Shown here one piece after another: positions 19,785-30,284 of a stretch of DNA of 64,000 bases. The notes below the pieces were generated by a model, which saw only the letters and a list, made by a program, of their open reading frames with translations, did no database searches and was not told the origin of the DNA. The translations under genes were made by a program, and so were the position numbers. The stretch is from assembly GCA_024449915.1 (NCBI GenBank), contig JAMZAV010001757.1:1-64000 (forward strand). Reading direction: 5' to 3'. How positions within the stretch are numbered: the first letter of the stretch is position 1; the number at the start of each line of letters is the position of its first letter. The DNA is from Sweltsa coloradensis (taxonomy: Eukaryota > Arthropoda > Insecta > Plecoptera > Chloroperlidae).

Positions 19785-20090
19785 TAAATAAATTCTTACT
19801 TAGAGTCGACCCACTCAAGTCACATAACTGATTTTCAGTGGGGACATTAAATTTAAAGCCGACCAAGCCAGCCCTGTAGGCGTTACATTCCTTAACCGAG
19901 AATGTCCAGTGTTTTACCCTGTGTGACCCTCTCCGGATAAGAAGTTATTTCTTTCTTAGTGTGGTACTAGTGTTTTAGTTTTATATGAAGCGAAAATTCA
20001 ATGTTTTATTTATTTATTTATTTATTTTTATTTATTTATTTAACGTCTATCCTATTCAGTTATAAAAACTGATTTACAAAGGAGGACAAC
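19785..20090 (-). repeat. Two LINE/SINE 3' tails with (ATTT)n
   Basis: The tail at 19785-19880 carries GACCCACTCAAG...CTGATTTTCAGTGGGG; a more diverged one at 20005-20090 carries ATTCAGTTATAAAAACTG preceded by an ATTTATTT run. Both are minus-strand relatives of 12555-12660. Confidence 0.45.
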
Positions 20091-20255
20091 TAAATAAATC
20101 TAATTACATAGATGCAGACACAACAAAGAACTACATTTAAGTAAATATTTGAAATAGTAATATTACAACAATGCATTAAATATTCAACAAATTTGATAAC
20201 AAATAAAAAGGATATTAAATGCAATTTATGAATGAATCGAATATATAAAAAAGGG

Positions 20256-20408
20256 GGTGGGGAATGAAAAGAAAAGAAAAAAGAAAAGAAAAGAAAAAGA
20301 AAAGAAAAGAAAAAAGAAAAAAGGAAAGGAAAAAAAAGAAAAAAAGAAAGAAAAGAAAAAAGAAGAAGAAAAAAAAAAAACATAAAAAAAAACGAAAAGA
20401 AAAAAAAC
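20256..20408. repeat. GAAAA-rich purine tract
   Basis: About 150 bases of AAAAG/AAAGG units. Phe-rich open frames on the other strand across it are a by-product of composition. Confidence 0.85.
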
Positions 20409-20429
20409 TGATTTATTAGACGATCCCAC

Positions 20430-22144
20430 TCAAACGAATATGAGGTTTGCCAAAAATCAGGAACAGCAAATCAGGGAGTAATCAATCTTTCGCGGAAGAA
20501 ACCACCGAACGCGAATCTTCATTCTTGTGTTCAACCATCATTCTTGTGTTCAAATCTTGATAACAATTTAGTGCAAAAGATCTTGACTCTAATATATAAT
20601 TATATCAGATATATAATTATTTAAAATTGTTCAAGTCAAAAACTGATCACAGCAATGATACAGGACACCTAACTCAAGTTGCAAGTTCCACCAGTGGGCG
20701 GCAACCAGACAATCTAGGCAGATTTGTTTTAGTGCTTGAAACGTATATTATAATAGTAGTTGCAAACTCCATTTTGTCAAGCTTTGCAAGGATATTCTAT
20801 CAACCGCGACTTTGGAAAGCGTTCACGAAGCGACCTATAGTGTTAGGTTAGGTACCTACATCCGATATCTTGTGATTCGTGACTGTGTAATTGTCACTTA
20901 AATTAAAATAATTGCTGGCCAACACTTTAAATTATTTTATTTCGTTTGAGTAAACATAGTGATAAAATAAGCGTACTTTATGCTAACTCTCTGCAAGCCT
21001 TGGAACGAACCCCCTAGACCTGCATTAATGTGAGTAAACCGTACGGTAACCTAATTTCCCGTTTTCCGCACATGTCACTGTTTCTCAATCGTTACAACAT
21101 TATTATGATCGTGCTTCAAAATAGAACACTATTGAAACAATGGAAACAACAACAACAAATCTACAGCCTTCTTTAATTTTAAACGCAAATATTGGTTCTA
21201 GAAAGTTATTTATCTTTCAACGTTAATGGCTTAATAAGAATTTACAATGAGATGTAAACAAAATACAAATAAATATTCAGTAGGAAGTTTTCTCAAGTAG
21301 ACTTTCTGCTTACCGATAGCGGCGACAAATTCAATGTATTCGTAAACACGCCAGAATAACCTAAGAACTTCATAGAAGCCTGTGCTAGGTACCACGTGTC
21401 GTGTGTCGTGTAAGTGGCAAGATGTCAAAATGTCAAAATAGCATCTTTCTTGTGATTATCTATTTTCTTACTACAAAGAAAAGTCACGTTATAGATACCG
21501 GCCTACACAACTGTCGTTTGTTGTTTGTTAATAAAATAGTACGCCTATGCATTTTTTCCCATTAAATAATCTTAAACCTGGCAGCCTACCACAGATGTTT
21601 ATGTACCACATTTGTTTGTGTACAGTACCGACGAAGATGTACCGATTTTCAGAAATTGAAAAGTTTAACTCAAAACGTATTAATTATTTAATTATTCGTT
21701 TGCTACATTTATTGATATTAATTTGAAGCAAATGAATTACGCACAGATTCACTAAATTAACAATAATAAAACAGAATGAGATTTTCTTTTGTTGTGACGT
21801 CAATCCATCTAGAAACTCAACTACAACAATACCCAACAATACAAAGCTGAGCTACCAAAGCTTGCGTCAGAGTGTTCTAGTTATGTGGTGCTGGCAAATA
21901 AATAGTGATGTCACTTCGAGAAAGTATTGAATTACTTTCTGAGATTGTTATTTGTATAAACGTGGCCTACTCGAAGTAAACAAAAAACACGGCCCACAAC
22001 ATCCTTATTAAAGTAACAAAAAAATCTAACTGTGTCAAAAGTGGTTCATCTTGGAAACGTTCCAAAGTTTGTCTCGTATCCATCCACTCTCACAAGAAAG
22101 TTTTGACTACCGAGAGTAGGCCTATATCTGAGGTTAACAGTCTC
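20430..22144. other. Repeat-poor stretch, no gene recognised
   Basis: I see none of the repeat families that fill the rest of the window here and no ORF above ~75 codons with recognisable content. It is the best candidate for single-copy sequence, such as an intron or intergenic region of a host gene. Confidence 0.45.
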
Positions 22145-22171
22145 CTAACTAATTGAAGATCTGGTACATAC

Positions 22172-22315
22172 CTCTTGGTAACTCATGCGTCCTCTTTCGT
22201 ATGATTTCTCAGTTGTGCTAGCTCCGTATCTTTTCTGGTGCCCTGATGTGCTAGTACTTCTTTTCTTATTGTGTGTGCCTCCAGTAAACATCATTATGGT
22301 AGCGACAATTACCAT
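22172..22315 (-). CDS. Possible first coding exon of a host gene
   Basis: On the minus strand an ATG at 22315 opens 48 codons that start MVIVATIMMFTGGTH and continue Ser/Thr/Lys-rich to MSYQE, where GAG is followed by GTATGT, a good splice donor (exon end 22172). An in-frame stop lies just upstream of the ATG, and the surroundings are repeat-poor. A short hydrophobic start followed by a polar basic stretch is visible; no domain is recognised. It may equally be a chance ORF. Confidence 0.2.
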
Positions 22316-22689
22316 TGCATCCCTGTGAATATCCACATATCACTCACTAGACGAGTCCTAGCCACCATGACACACGAGGCCTACGCACTAACTCACTCAC
22401 GCACACGATGCTCGGGAAATATTCACTATGAATAATAACGTCGAAGAAATAATATTCTCGAGAATAACATTAGCACACTCTTGCGGTGAAAATTCGAATG
22501 TGTTTCGTTCGATTCGAGACAGATGTGTTGTTTTTTTTTTAAAAATGAATTCGTTCCTTTTTCGTTCTGATTGTTTTGTTTGTTTTTTTAGTTTAAATAG
22601 CACGTACATACCGAGGTAGGTATTCGAGAGCCATTTTATTGGGTTACGTTTGGAGAGGCGACAAATTTGGCTGACGAAAAATAGATTTT

Positions 22690-22870
22690 AAAGTATGCTA
22701 GTTGATGATTGGGCAAGCTCACGTGAGCGGATGTACACGTCAGTATGCGCGGCGTAGATGCGCGGTGCACGGACTCGGCTCGGGGTTTAAAAATACATGA
22801 CGTCGAAGAGCGACGAGTGTGTGTGGTGCATGAGTGTGCGTGTGCGTGTGCGTATGCGTATGCGTGTGTT
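22690..22870. promoter_or_regulatory. CpG-rich stretch with E-box and CRE-like motifs
   Basis: Within otherwise AT-rich DNA this part is rich in CG and holds CACGTG (about 22720), TGACGTC (about 22798), a GTTTAAAAATA stretch and a (GTGCGT)n run (22825-22870). It could be a promoter of an adjacent host gene; no transcription start can be assigned from sequence alone. Confidence 0.2.
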
Positions 22871-23139
22871 TCAAAAGACAGGATTTGACAGAACATTTTG
22901 AAATAAGACAATTCAACGTTTTTGTACACCGAAGGACACTTGCCAAGGGGAAATGATGCCCCTCCCCCCTTGAGGTTTAACTCGTGGGAAACCTGCCCAG
23001 GGTGCAATGCTAATGCATGCCCCTCTTCAGATGTTTTTCTTACTATAGGTATTTGGTAACTGGCCTTGATTTCAAATATATATTTTACGTTTTTAAGAAT
23101 TTGAATGAAGTTCAGCAGCAGGAATGAAACTGTCAAAGT

Positions 23140-23640
23140 TATTATTTTGGGTTAAATATGTTATATTGTTAATCACAATGAAATTTTTAAAAATTAAAAA
23201 ATGTTTTTTTGTATTTTATTATTTTTTTGTACAAAAATTTAATTAATCTAACAACCATCGTATATTAACGACTAAAAAATCCTTGTTTGTACAAAAACAA
23301 ATAATTTTTAAAAATATAAAAAAATTGTTAGCAAAAACTCCAATCTGCTGCACTAAAAAATCTCTTAAGTTGAATACCCTCGAAAAAAATGGTACTGGAA
23401 ATGTAATTACTGCACATGAAGTACACCTCAAATATTAACTTTTACACCCGTTTACTCAAAACTATACTTTCTTAAACTACGGTAGGCCTACACATAAGTT
23501 AGGCAGTTTTGAAACTAGAGCCTTGAAATTTTAAGGACTACTATTGAGATATTTATGACTAATAGTAGGAAGGGAATTTTGATAAACTATATCGGGATTA
23601 AATTATAGCGCATGCTTAGGTCTAAAAATGGACCACTTTT
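23140..23640. other. No recognisable feature
   Basis: Very AT-rich sequence with runs of A and T; no ORF, repeat family or RNA gene identified. Confidence 0.5.
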
Positions 23641-23689
23641 TTGACAATATGTATATATATATTTTATTTTTTTTTAGATTTTCGAGGCC

Positions 23690-24030
23690 GATATGAATTA
23701 ATGTGCTCGGTTTTTGGGTTATAATGATACGTATATGGCCTACGTTTTAATGAAATTTCATTCATCTTCTTCAAAGCCAATACAAACTACATTACATTGA
23801 TAAATACGGAACAAAACTGTGGGAAAAAGTCTTTTTTCCGGTTCGGTAACACCTTTGCCGACGCCCTGTGGCGAGACGCACGACGGGACGCGGCGGGTCG
23901 AATGGCGACACACATTCTTAGTTGTATTGGCCCTAAAGAAGATGAATGAAATATCATCGAAACGTTGGCCTAATGAAAATATACGTGGCATTATAACCGA
24001 AAAACCGAGCACATTAATATATATATGTTT
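23690..24030. mobile_element. Palindromic Penelope tail
   Basis: Left arm (23690-23790, minus) and right arm (about 23915-24030, plus) are inverted copies of a Penelope-type tail: GAAGATGAATGAAATATC, CGAAACGTTGGCCTAAT, GGTTATAATG-type and CCGAGCACATTAAT blocks. Between them a GC-rich ~120-base centre could be decayed coding sequence. The right arm holds stem GATGA/TCATC just before CGAAACG. Confidence 0.6.
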
Positions 24031-24064
24031 TTACGTAGATTTTCTCGGATATAATGTGATATAA

Positions 24065-25023
24065 CTAGGAAAACGCTAAAGTCCCGTCACGTTGTTGAGC
24101 GAGCACCGGTACGTGAAACACGACCAGAGTACGACATTCCCATAATGTTACATACCAATAAGTCTTTAAGGTCTTGACCGATTTAGCTGAAAATTTGTAA
24201 AATAGGAGAGAATGGATAAAATCCACCGCCATCTAGAGGACCTTGACATCATTTCTTTGGGAAAACTATTTTAACCCTTGATTACTTCTAGGTGGAAGTG
24301 CATAGTGACCAGAATTCTCGTGCGACTTTTCGTTGCCATGGTAACGTTACTTTTGTTAAAATGTAATTTCTATCTACACTACTTATCGGATCAAATTAAA
24401 ATTTACTTATTCGTGACCAGACGGACATTCTAAATGATTTGGCTACCTCAGATTTTGTCGCCGTTCAGTTTTTAAAAAAACCTTAAAAAAAAACTTGAAA
24501 TTAACTTTAATGTAACTTTAAAACTTTTTGAACGATTTTGCCACAAAACTAATGGCATTCAATCGGGAACAAAGCTTGCGGATGGTCAAAATTTCAACTC
24601 GATCCGAGCCTCCGTTCGACCGCTATCATGAGCCAAAAAAGCTGCGCGACTTTCCGTTGCCATGGTAACGGTACTTTGTTAATTGTAATTTCCATCTACA
24701 CTACTTTATCGGATCAAAATAAATTAACATATTCGTGACCGGACGGACATTCTAAATGATTTGGCCACCTCAGATTTTATCGCCGTTTAGTTTGAAAAAA
24801 AAACTTTCGATTAACTTTAATGTAACTTTTTAACTTTTTGAACGATTTTGCCACAAAACTATACAGCAACCCGCATAGGTGGTATGTACATGTGTGCAAA
24901 ATTTCAGGTCGATCAGAGAAACGGTGCGACCTGTACCGAAGCAGTAACAGAAAAAAAAAACAAAAAAAAAAAAAAAAAAACAGACATTCGAGCCATAAGA
25001 GTCAAGTGGAGACGCTCGCTCAA
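24065..25023 (-). mobile_element. Helentron-like element, subfamily III
   Basis: On the minus strand it starts TTGAGCGAGCGTCTCC (25023) and ends GCGTTTTCCTAG (24065) then TT. Interior: two X-box-like GTTGCCATGGTAAC sites (24332-24345, 24656-24669), two ATTCGTGACC..GACGGACATTC blocks, and a poly-A/AAAAC stretch near the 5' end. 959 bases, non-coding. The interior is shared with 35211-36206. Confidence 0.65.
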
Positions 25024-25098
25024 TTAATTCTTTCGAGTTTCCCAGTTTAAATGAGTTTAATAATTACCAACGTTTCAGGCAGATCTCCCTGCCCATTA
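25024..25098 (-). mobile_element. Penelope tail, interrupted
   Basis: Minus-strand tail with GGGCAG...CTGCC stem and GAAACGTTGG (25067-25097), cut by the Helentron-like element 25099-25669 and continued at 25670-25853. Confidence 0.55.
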
Positions 25099-25669
25099 CT
25101 AGGAAAACGCTCAGTTTGGACGCGTTGTTGAGCGAGCACCGGTACGTGCAACATGACCCTAGTACGACATTCCCATAAGGCCCACCACACAGTGTAGGCC
25201 TAACTGGATATTGACCTGTGATTGTACCACTATATACTATTCTAACATCTTTGCATTCTACTAATTCACGTCATGCCTTCTAAAGTGTATCTCTGTATCT
25301 TCACTGCCTCCTTCATTTTTTAGCATCATTTTTCGAATTATGAATACCAATAAGTCTTTAAGTCTTGACCGATTTAGCTAAAAATTTGGAAAATAGGAGA
25401 GAATGTTGTACTTATTGACCCTGCAAAATTTCATCACGATCGGTACATTTTTATTTTTTATTTTTTTATTTATTTTTTTATTTTTATAACCAACGATCAG
25501 ATTTTGTTCAAAAACTATATACAGCAACCCGCATAGGTGGTATACGTACATGTGTGCCAAAATTTCAGGTTGACCAGAGAAATGGTGCGACCTGTACCGA
25601 AGCAGTAACAGAAAAAACAGACATTCAGGCCATAAAAGTCAAGTGGAGACGCTCGCTACGCTCGCTCAA
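25099..25669 (-). mobile_element. Helentron-like element, subfamily III (short copy)
   Basis: Starts TTGAGCGAGCGTAGCGAGCG on the minus strand (25669) and ends GAGCGTTTTCCTAG (25099) followed by T. The 3' subterminal GCTCGCTCAACAACGC mirrors the 5' start. Relative to 24065-25023 it lacks the X-box section and has a ~165-base insertion after 25180. It sits in a Penelope tail. Confidence 0.65.
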
Positions 25670-25852
25670 TCAAGGTAACGACATACAAATTTAAAAAAAA
25701 ACAACATAAAAGTAAACAAGCTAGACAATAACAAATAATGTAAAAGACAAAAACATAAAACGACAAAACAAGTCACGGCAACTGGTCAGCAGTACGTAAA
25801 AGATCTTTGAGATGACGTTTGGCAGGTGGATCTTCTTCCACACACACACATA

Positions 25853-25853
<1 letters not shown>
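25670..25853 (-). pseudogene. Penelope-like C-terminus and 3' region
   Basis: On the minus strand PPAKRHLKDLLRTADQLP then stop resembles the basic C-terminal end of Penelope-like ORFs, followed by AT-rich 3' sequence leading into the tail at 25067-25097 once the inserted element is removed. Confidence 0.4.
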
Positions 25854-25888
<35 letters not shown>

Positions 25889-26360
25889 GTTTTATTTCCA
25901 ATACAAATGTTACATTGTAGTTGACCCATCTAATCCTCTGTAGAGGATTATTACAATAGGGTATTTGGAAAAATGTTTAAATATACAGTTAAATAAATAA
26001 ATAGATTACCATAGTAGGCTATATAAATAAACTAAGAATATAATACAATGAAAAAATAAAAAATACGATTAATATTACACTTAAATTTTGAATTAGAGAT
26101 AAATAAATATATTTTAAAATCCATAGGCCCCTAGTCACTAGTGCACTTGGTTGTAACCTGGACATATTGATTTTTTTTTTTATTGCAGTAGGTATCTTTG
26201 AAGGCCTATATGTTTTTGTCTTCTAGGTATTCTTGAACTGAGTAATATGCTTTTTTTAGAAAAATTGATTTCAGCTTGTGTTTGAATGAGTTTACATTGT
26301 TTATATTTTTTATTTCTTGTGGCAATTTGTTGTAAAGTTTTGAGTTTATGTATGATGAAT
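25854..26360 (-). other. LINE 3' UTR with (GTA)n end
   Basis: The 3' region of the LINE whose ORF ends at 26361. On the plus strand it begins with a GTA triplet run (25854-25888), i.e. a (TAC)n 3' terminus on the LINE strand, preceded by TTGTATTGGAAATAAAACC. Non-coding otherwise. Confidence 0.65.
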
Positions 26361-29154
26361 TTAATTGTAGTGTTTTAGGTATTGTGTGTGAATATGTTTA
26401 TTTTGACGGATGTTGTGAGAATGGATGTCGCTGTTGAGGGTATGTTCATTGGGTTGTTTGTGTATGTACAAGATGGTTTGCATTATGTATAAGCTGTAGA
26501 ATGTTAATATCTTATGTTTTATAAAGTGTTCTTTACAGTGAGGTTTTATGAAAGAGTCTTTTCTTTGTCTTAGACCCAGAATGATCCTGAGAGCTTTTTT
26601 TTGCAATGTGAAAATTGTTTTTGCATTTGGGGAACCACCCCAGAATTCTACTCCATATCTGAGATGAGATTCAAAGTTTGCGGAATATGCTATTTTAGCT
26701 GTTTTAATATTTGAAATTGATTTTATAATCCTTAATGCATATATAGTAGAGTTTAATTTTTTAGACAATTTTTCACATTGTTTGTTCCAATTTAGATGTT
26801 CATCAATCGTTAGGCCAAGAAAATCTGCGAGATTAGTCTTTTTTATTTTTGTGTTTTTCTCAGCGTTGATAGTGAGGGTTTGTGGTTTTTTCTTCCTCTT
26901 TGATGTTCTGGTTGCCAAACATGACAAATGTGGTTTTGTTATAATTTAGTATCAGATTGTTTACACTAAACCACTGGTTTGCCACAAACAGCTGTTTTTC
27001 CGATTGTGTTATAAGTGATTTTACACAGCTAGCTCTGATGGTGATGCTCGAGTCATCCGCAAAGAGCTGTGAGTTTTTATAACGTGAGCAAAATCATTAA
27101 TGAATATAATGAAAAAAAGTGACCCTAGTATGGATCCTTGTGGCACTCCGCAGGTAATTTTTGTTGGTTTTGATAAGTATTTCTGTTCATTGTTATCTTC
27201 ATCCATGGCAGTTAGCTCTACGTATTGTACACGATTTGTTAGATATGACACAATCATGTCTAGAGCTATACCTCTTATGCCGTAGAATTTGAGTTTATCT
27301 ATAAGTATTTTGTGATCTATACAATCAAAGGCTTTTGATAGATCACAAAATACTCCAAGTACAAGATCATTACATTTTTTCCCTTCTATTATATTTTCTA
27401 TAAAATTTTGAATAGTTCCTAGGGTTGACCTGTTTTTCCTAAACCCGTTTTGTTTATCTGTTAGGAGGTTATTTTGTTTCAACAAACAATGTTATTCTTT
27501 TATGTATCAATGTTTCTAGGATTTTAGAGAAAGCTGGAAGGAGTGAAATTGGTCGATAATTACCTATTTCATCTTTGTTGCCCTTTTTGTGTAGTGGTAT
27601 AACTTTAGCTATCTTAAGCTTATCTGGGAAAATTCCTTTCGCTATACATTCGTTGTATATATGTGCAAGTGGGGTTACTATATGTTTACTGCATTTTTTT
27701 TTAATGAAGTAGGAATTTCGTCAATCCCAGAGGATTCTTTGATTTAAGCTTTGAGATGATTTTTGTGATTTCTATGTGGTCTGTAGGCTGCATAAACATT
27801 GATTTTGTAGTGTCTATGTTCATGGTTTGTAGGTACGCAAGGTAATCCTTTTCCTCATTTAGTTGGTTATTTGTTTGTATGAGTTTATTTGCCATATCAT
27901 TTTAGTTTTTTCTTCATTTCTGCTACCTTCAATTTGTTTAGTGATATCTAGAGCCTTTGCTGCTTTTATTACTTTGTTGTAAATCTTTTTATATTTAATG
28001 TAGTGCATTTTAGTGATAGTGTTGTGAAAATATTTATTTATCCAGAATAGACACTTCAAGTTTGCTCTAGAAGTTTTTATTCCTATCGTGAGCCACGGTT
28101 GTTTAATGAAGTTTGTATTTATTTTAGTTATTTTTTTAGGAAAGCACGTATCAAATTTCTGTAGGAATATTTCCTCAAAACAATTATATTTCTCGTCTGG
28201 ACTATTTGCAGTGTATACAGTGGTCCAGTTTGTTTCATCTAAAAGACTAATTAGATTGCTTATATTCTCTTCATTGAATTTCCTTCTGATAGTCGTTTTT
28301 TTGTTTTTTTATGTTGAAGGGGCAATTTATAGTTATTTGTTGGGCAAAATGGTCAGAGAGACAGTGGTTAGTTACCTTAGATGTGAAAGTAGTGGGTTTT
28401 GCATTAGTGGCAATGTTGTCAATATTTGACAATGAATTTAGGTGAGGATCAAGCCTTGTTGGTTCATTTATTGTAAATATAATGTTAAATGACAGCATAA
28501 GATTTATTAATTTTTCTCTGTTGGCCCTATGATTTTCTTTTTGAAAGTCAATATTAAAATCACCTAGTAAGTAAATTTCCTTCCCTTCTTTAGTAATTTT
28601 AGATAGGGTTTTTTTCTAGTATTTCTAGGAAGGTGTTTATATTGCCCAATGGTGAACGATATACTGTTATTATAATCAAGTTATTTTTAGAAATGTTGTT
28701 ACTTACTATTTCTATGCCAGTCAGTTCAATGTTTTTTTTTTGAGGTGCTTAGGTCTATCTTTTTTGTTAGACCTAGCCATTTGTTGTTTATGTAAATGGC
28801 AACCCCTCCCCTTAGGAAATTTGATCTGCAAAAGGAATTACTTAGTGAGTAGTTGCTAATGTGAGTTGATTGGAGGTTTTCATTGTTAAGCCAATGTTCT
28901 GAAAGACATAAGAAGTCTATTTCTTCATTTTTACTTTCTAGTCCATCCAGAATGATTTCAAGGTTGTTGATGGAATTTGTAAGGCCTTGAATGTTTTGAT
29001 GTAGTATATTTATTTTTGTATTTGAGCATGTGTTTTTAGTTTTTATTGTGGAAGGTGTAGGTGATGGTGTGGGTGATGGTGTGTCTATCTGAGTTTCTTT
29101 TTTATCCGTGGCTTGTGGTTTGTTGCCTTTGCTAAAAAAGGTTGTTTTTTGCAA
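26361..29154 (-). pseudogene. LINE ORF2: AP endonuclease plus reverse transcriptase
   Basis: The most complete LINE in the window, about 930 codons on the minus strand in several frames. Order: endonuclease (INILHQNIQGL, DFLCLSEHWL, LLGDFNIDFQ, CLSDHFAQQI), linker, RT (GNYRPISLLPAFSKILETL, NGFRKNRSTLGT, FCDLSKAFDCIDHKIL, CGVPQGSILG, catalytic FADD at 27052-27063), thumb (FLGLTIDEHLNWNKQ, LRIILGLRQRKDSF). About six frameshifts or stops break it (for example near 28290, 27900, 27720, 27485, 27070, 26930). Order and motifs fit the jockey/CR1-like LINEs; exact clade not assigned. Confidence 0.85.
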
Positions 29155-29199
29155 CTCCTGGTTTCTTTAGGTTCTATTGCTGAGATTTTATATTTTGGT

Positions 29200-29545
29200 G
29201 GTAACAGTGAACGGGTGTGATGTTTTGTTTGTTATCGGTGTTTGTGTTGTGTCTGTTGTGTCTCGTTATTTTTATTTAAATGTGTGATGTTTAAAGTTTG
29301 TTTGACTGACTTAGGGTGACTTGAGGCTGTGCCCACTGGCTCCTCTGTAGCAGCGCTCGATAGCATTGTGTCCCCTTGGTTCACCGCCACTGGCTCCTCT
29401 GTAGCAGCGCTCGATAGCATTGTGTCCCTTGGTCCTCGGCCACTGGCTCCTCGGAAATAGCGCTCGATAGCACTGTGTCCTCTTGGTCCATATGAATATA
29501 AGGTTTTTTAAGCATAAGCCCGATTTGAGGACATTATTTGTCAAT
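29200..29545 (-). repeat. 54-bp minisatellite upstream of the LINE ORF
   Basis: Three units of about 53-54 bases (29334-29387, 29388-29440, 29441-29490) share GGCTCCTCTGTAGCAGCG and CGATAGCATTGTGTCC. Read on the minus strand they give repeated peptides (MLSSAATEEPV in one frame, NAIERCYRGASG in another); a one-base difference in unit length shifts the frame. Possibly the end of a LINE ORF1 or its 5' UTR. Confidence 0.6.
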
Positions 29546-29693
29546 GATAGCCAATTGTAATAAAAGTATGCCCCGGATATAGTTTAGATTGGAGAAGGCT
29601 CGACAGGCTGGGAAAGCACAGAGAACATAAAGCGACAAAACTTTCCACCTGCTGATGACAACTGTAGCTAATTAAAAGTTGTTTGTTACCTTA

Positions 29694-29734
29694 ATCCACG
29701 ACGCGTTTCGTCTTCTGGGACTCATCAGACGGAT
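29694..29734 (-). ncRNA. Hammerhead ribozyme motif, type I with minimal helix III
   Basis: On the minus strand: ATCCGT, CTGATGA, GTC-CCAGAA-GAC, GAAA, C-GC-G, TC, then GTGGAT. All conserved core bases (CUGAUGA, GAAA, cleavage site after GUC) are present. Helix I pairs ATCCGT with GTGGAT (6 bp, two G-U), helix II is GTC/GAC with a 6-base loop, helix III is the two-pair form with a 2-base loop known from Penelope-like elements. It lies ~540 bases upstream of the LINE ORF on the same strand, but Penelope tails are common nearby, so its owner is not settled. Confidence 0.75.
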
Positions 29735-29869
29735 GGTGGCCACTAAAAATCAGCTGACTACAAAAACAAACAAAAACTCACAACACATAACCAAACCTGT
29801 GGTAGGGCCACGCAAGAAGTAAATTCTGCATGCATGTTTTCATCATCAGCAAGGTTACCATTCATACTG

Positions 29870-30010
29870 AGGCACACCGTCAGCACAACCAGTAAGGGGG
29901 CTTTCCCCCCAATTCGGGTGCTCGGGAGACAAAATATCCATGACTTACCCTGGATTCGAAACCAGGACCCTTGACAACATAGAGAAAAGCTGCCCCTCCT
30001 TCTGTTGCTG
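29870..30010 (-). repeat. tRNA-like SINE copy
   Basis: Minus-strand copy with B-box-like GGTTTCGAATCCAGG and the GCACCCGAATTGGGGGG / CTTACTGGTTGTGC blocks. The related copy at 31190-31740 is interrupted by SINE-A. Confidence 0.5.
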
Positions 30011-30284
30011 GGCCAGGGTGCCACTTCATTCAACCACATCAAAACCTCTCCCACCCTGTCTTCCTTTAAACATAAGTTGAAATCATATCTTACAGCAAAA
30101 CAGCTTTTACTCCATCAATGACTACCTCTCAATGTAAATATTTGCAGTTAATTCATTTTTTTCATTACAATATTTACAAATTATCTAGAGTATAACCACA
30201 AACAAGCACTGTAATTTAAAATTTTCAAATGTTCCCTTATATATATATATATATATATATGTGCTTACACGCTTCCTTGGATTG
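30010..30284 (+). pseudogene. LINE RT C-terminal end
   Basis: Plus-strand FNHIKTSPTLSSFKHKLKSYLT then stop matches the conserved end of CR1/L2-like LINE proteins (SFKxxLKxYL). Only about 30 residues remain, followed by 3' UTR. It looks like a strongly 5'-truncated LINE whose 3' end is the (ATCT)n run at 31126-31157. Confidence 0.55.

Noticed and set aside
20226..20429. Phe-rich membrane-like open frame
   Set aside because: Produced by the GAAAA-type microsatellite on the opposite strand.
22636..23136. 166-codon open frame on the minus strand
   Set aside because: His/Ala repeats come from a (GTGCGT)n run, the composition is patchy, and no domain or splice context is seen.
29652..29690. Second hammerhead core (CTGATGA, plus strand)
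   Set aside because: No GAAA and no helix II follow; the match is to the heptamer only.
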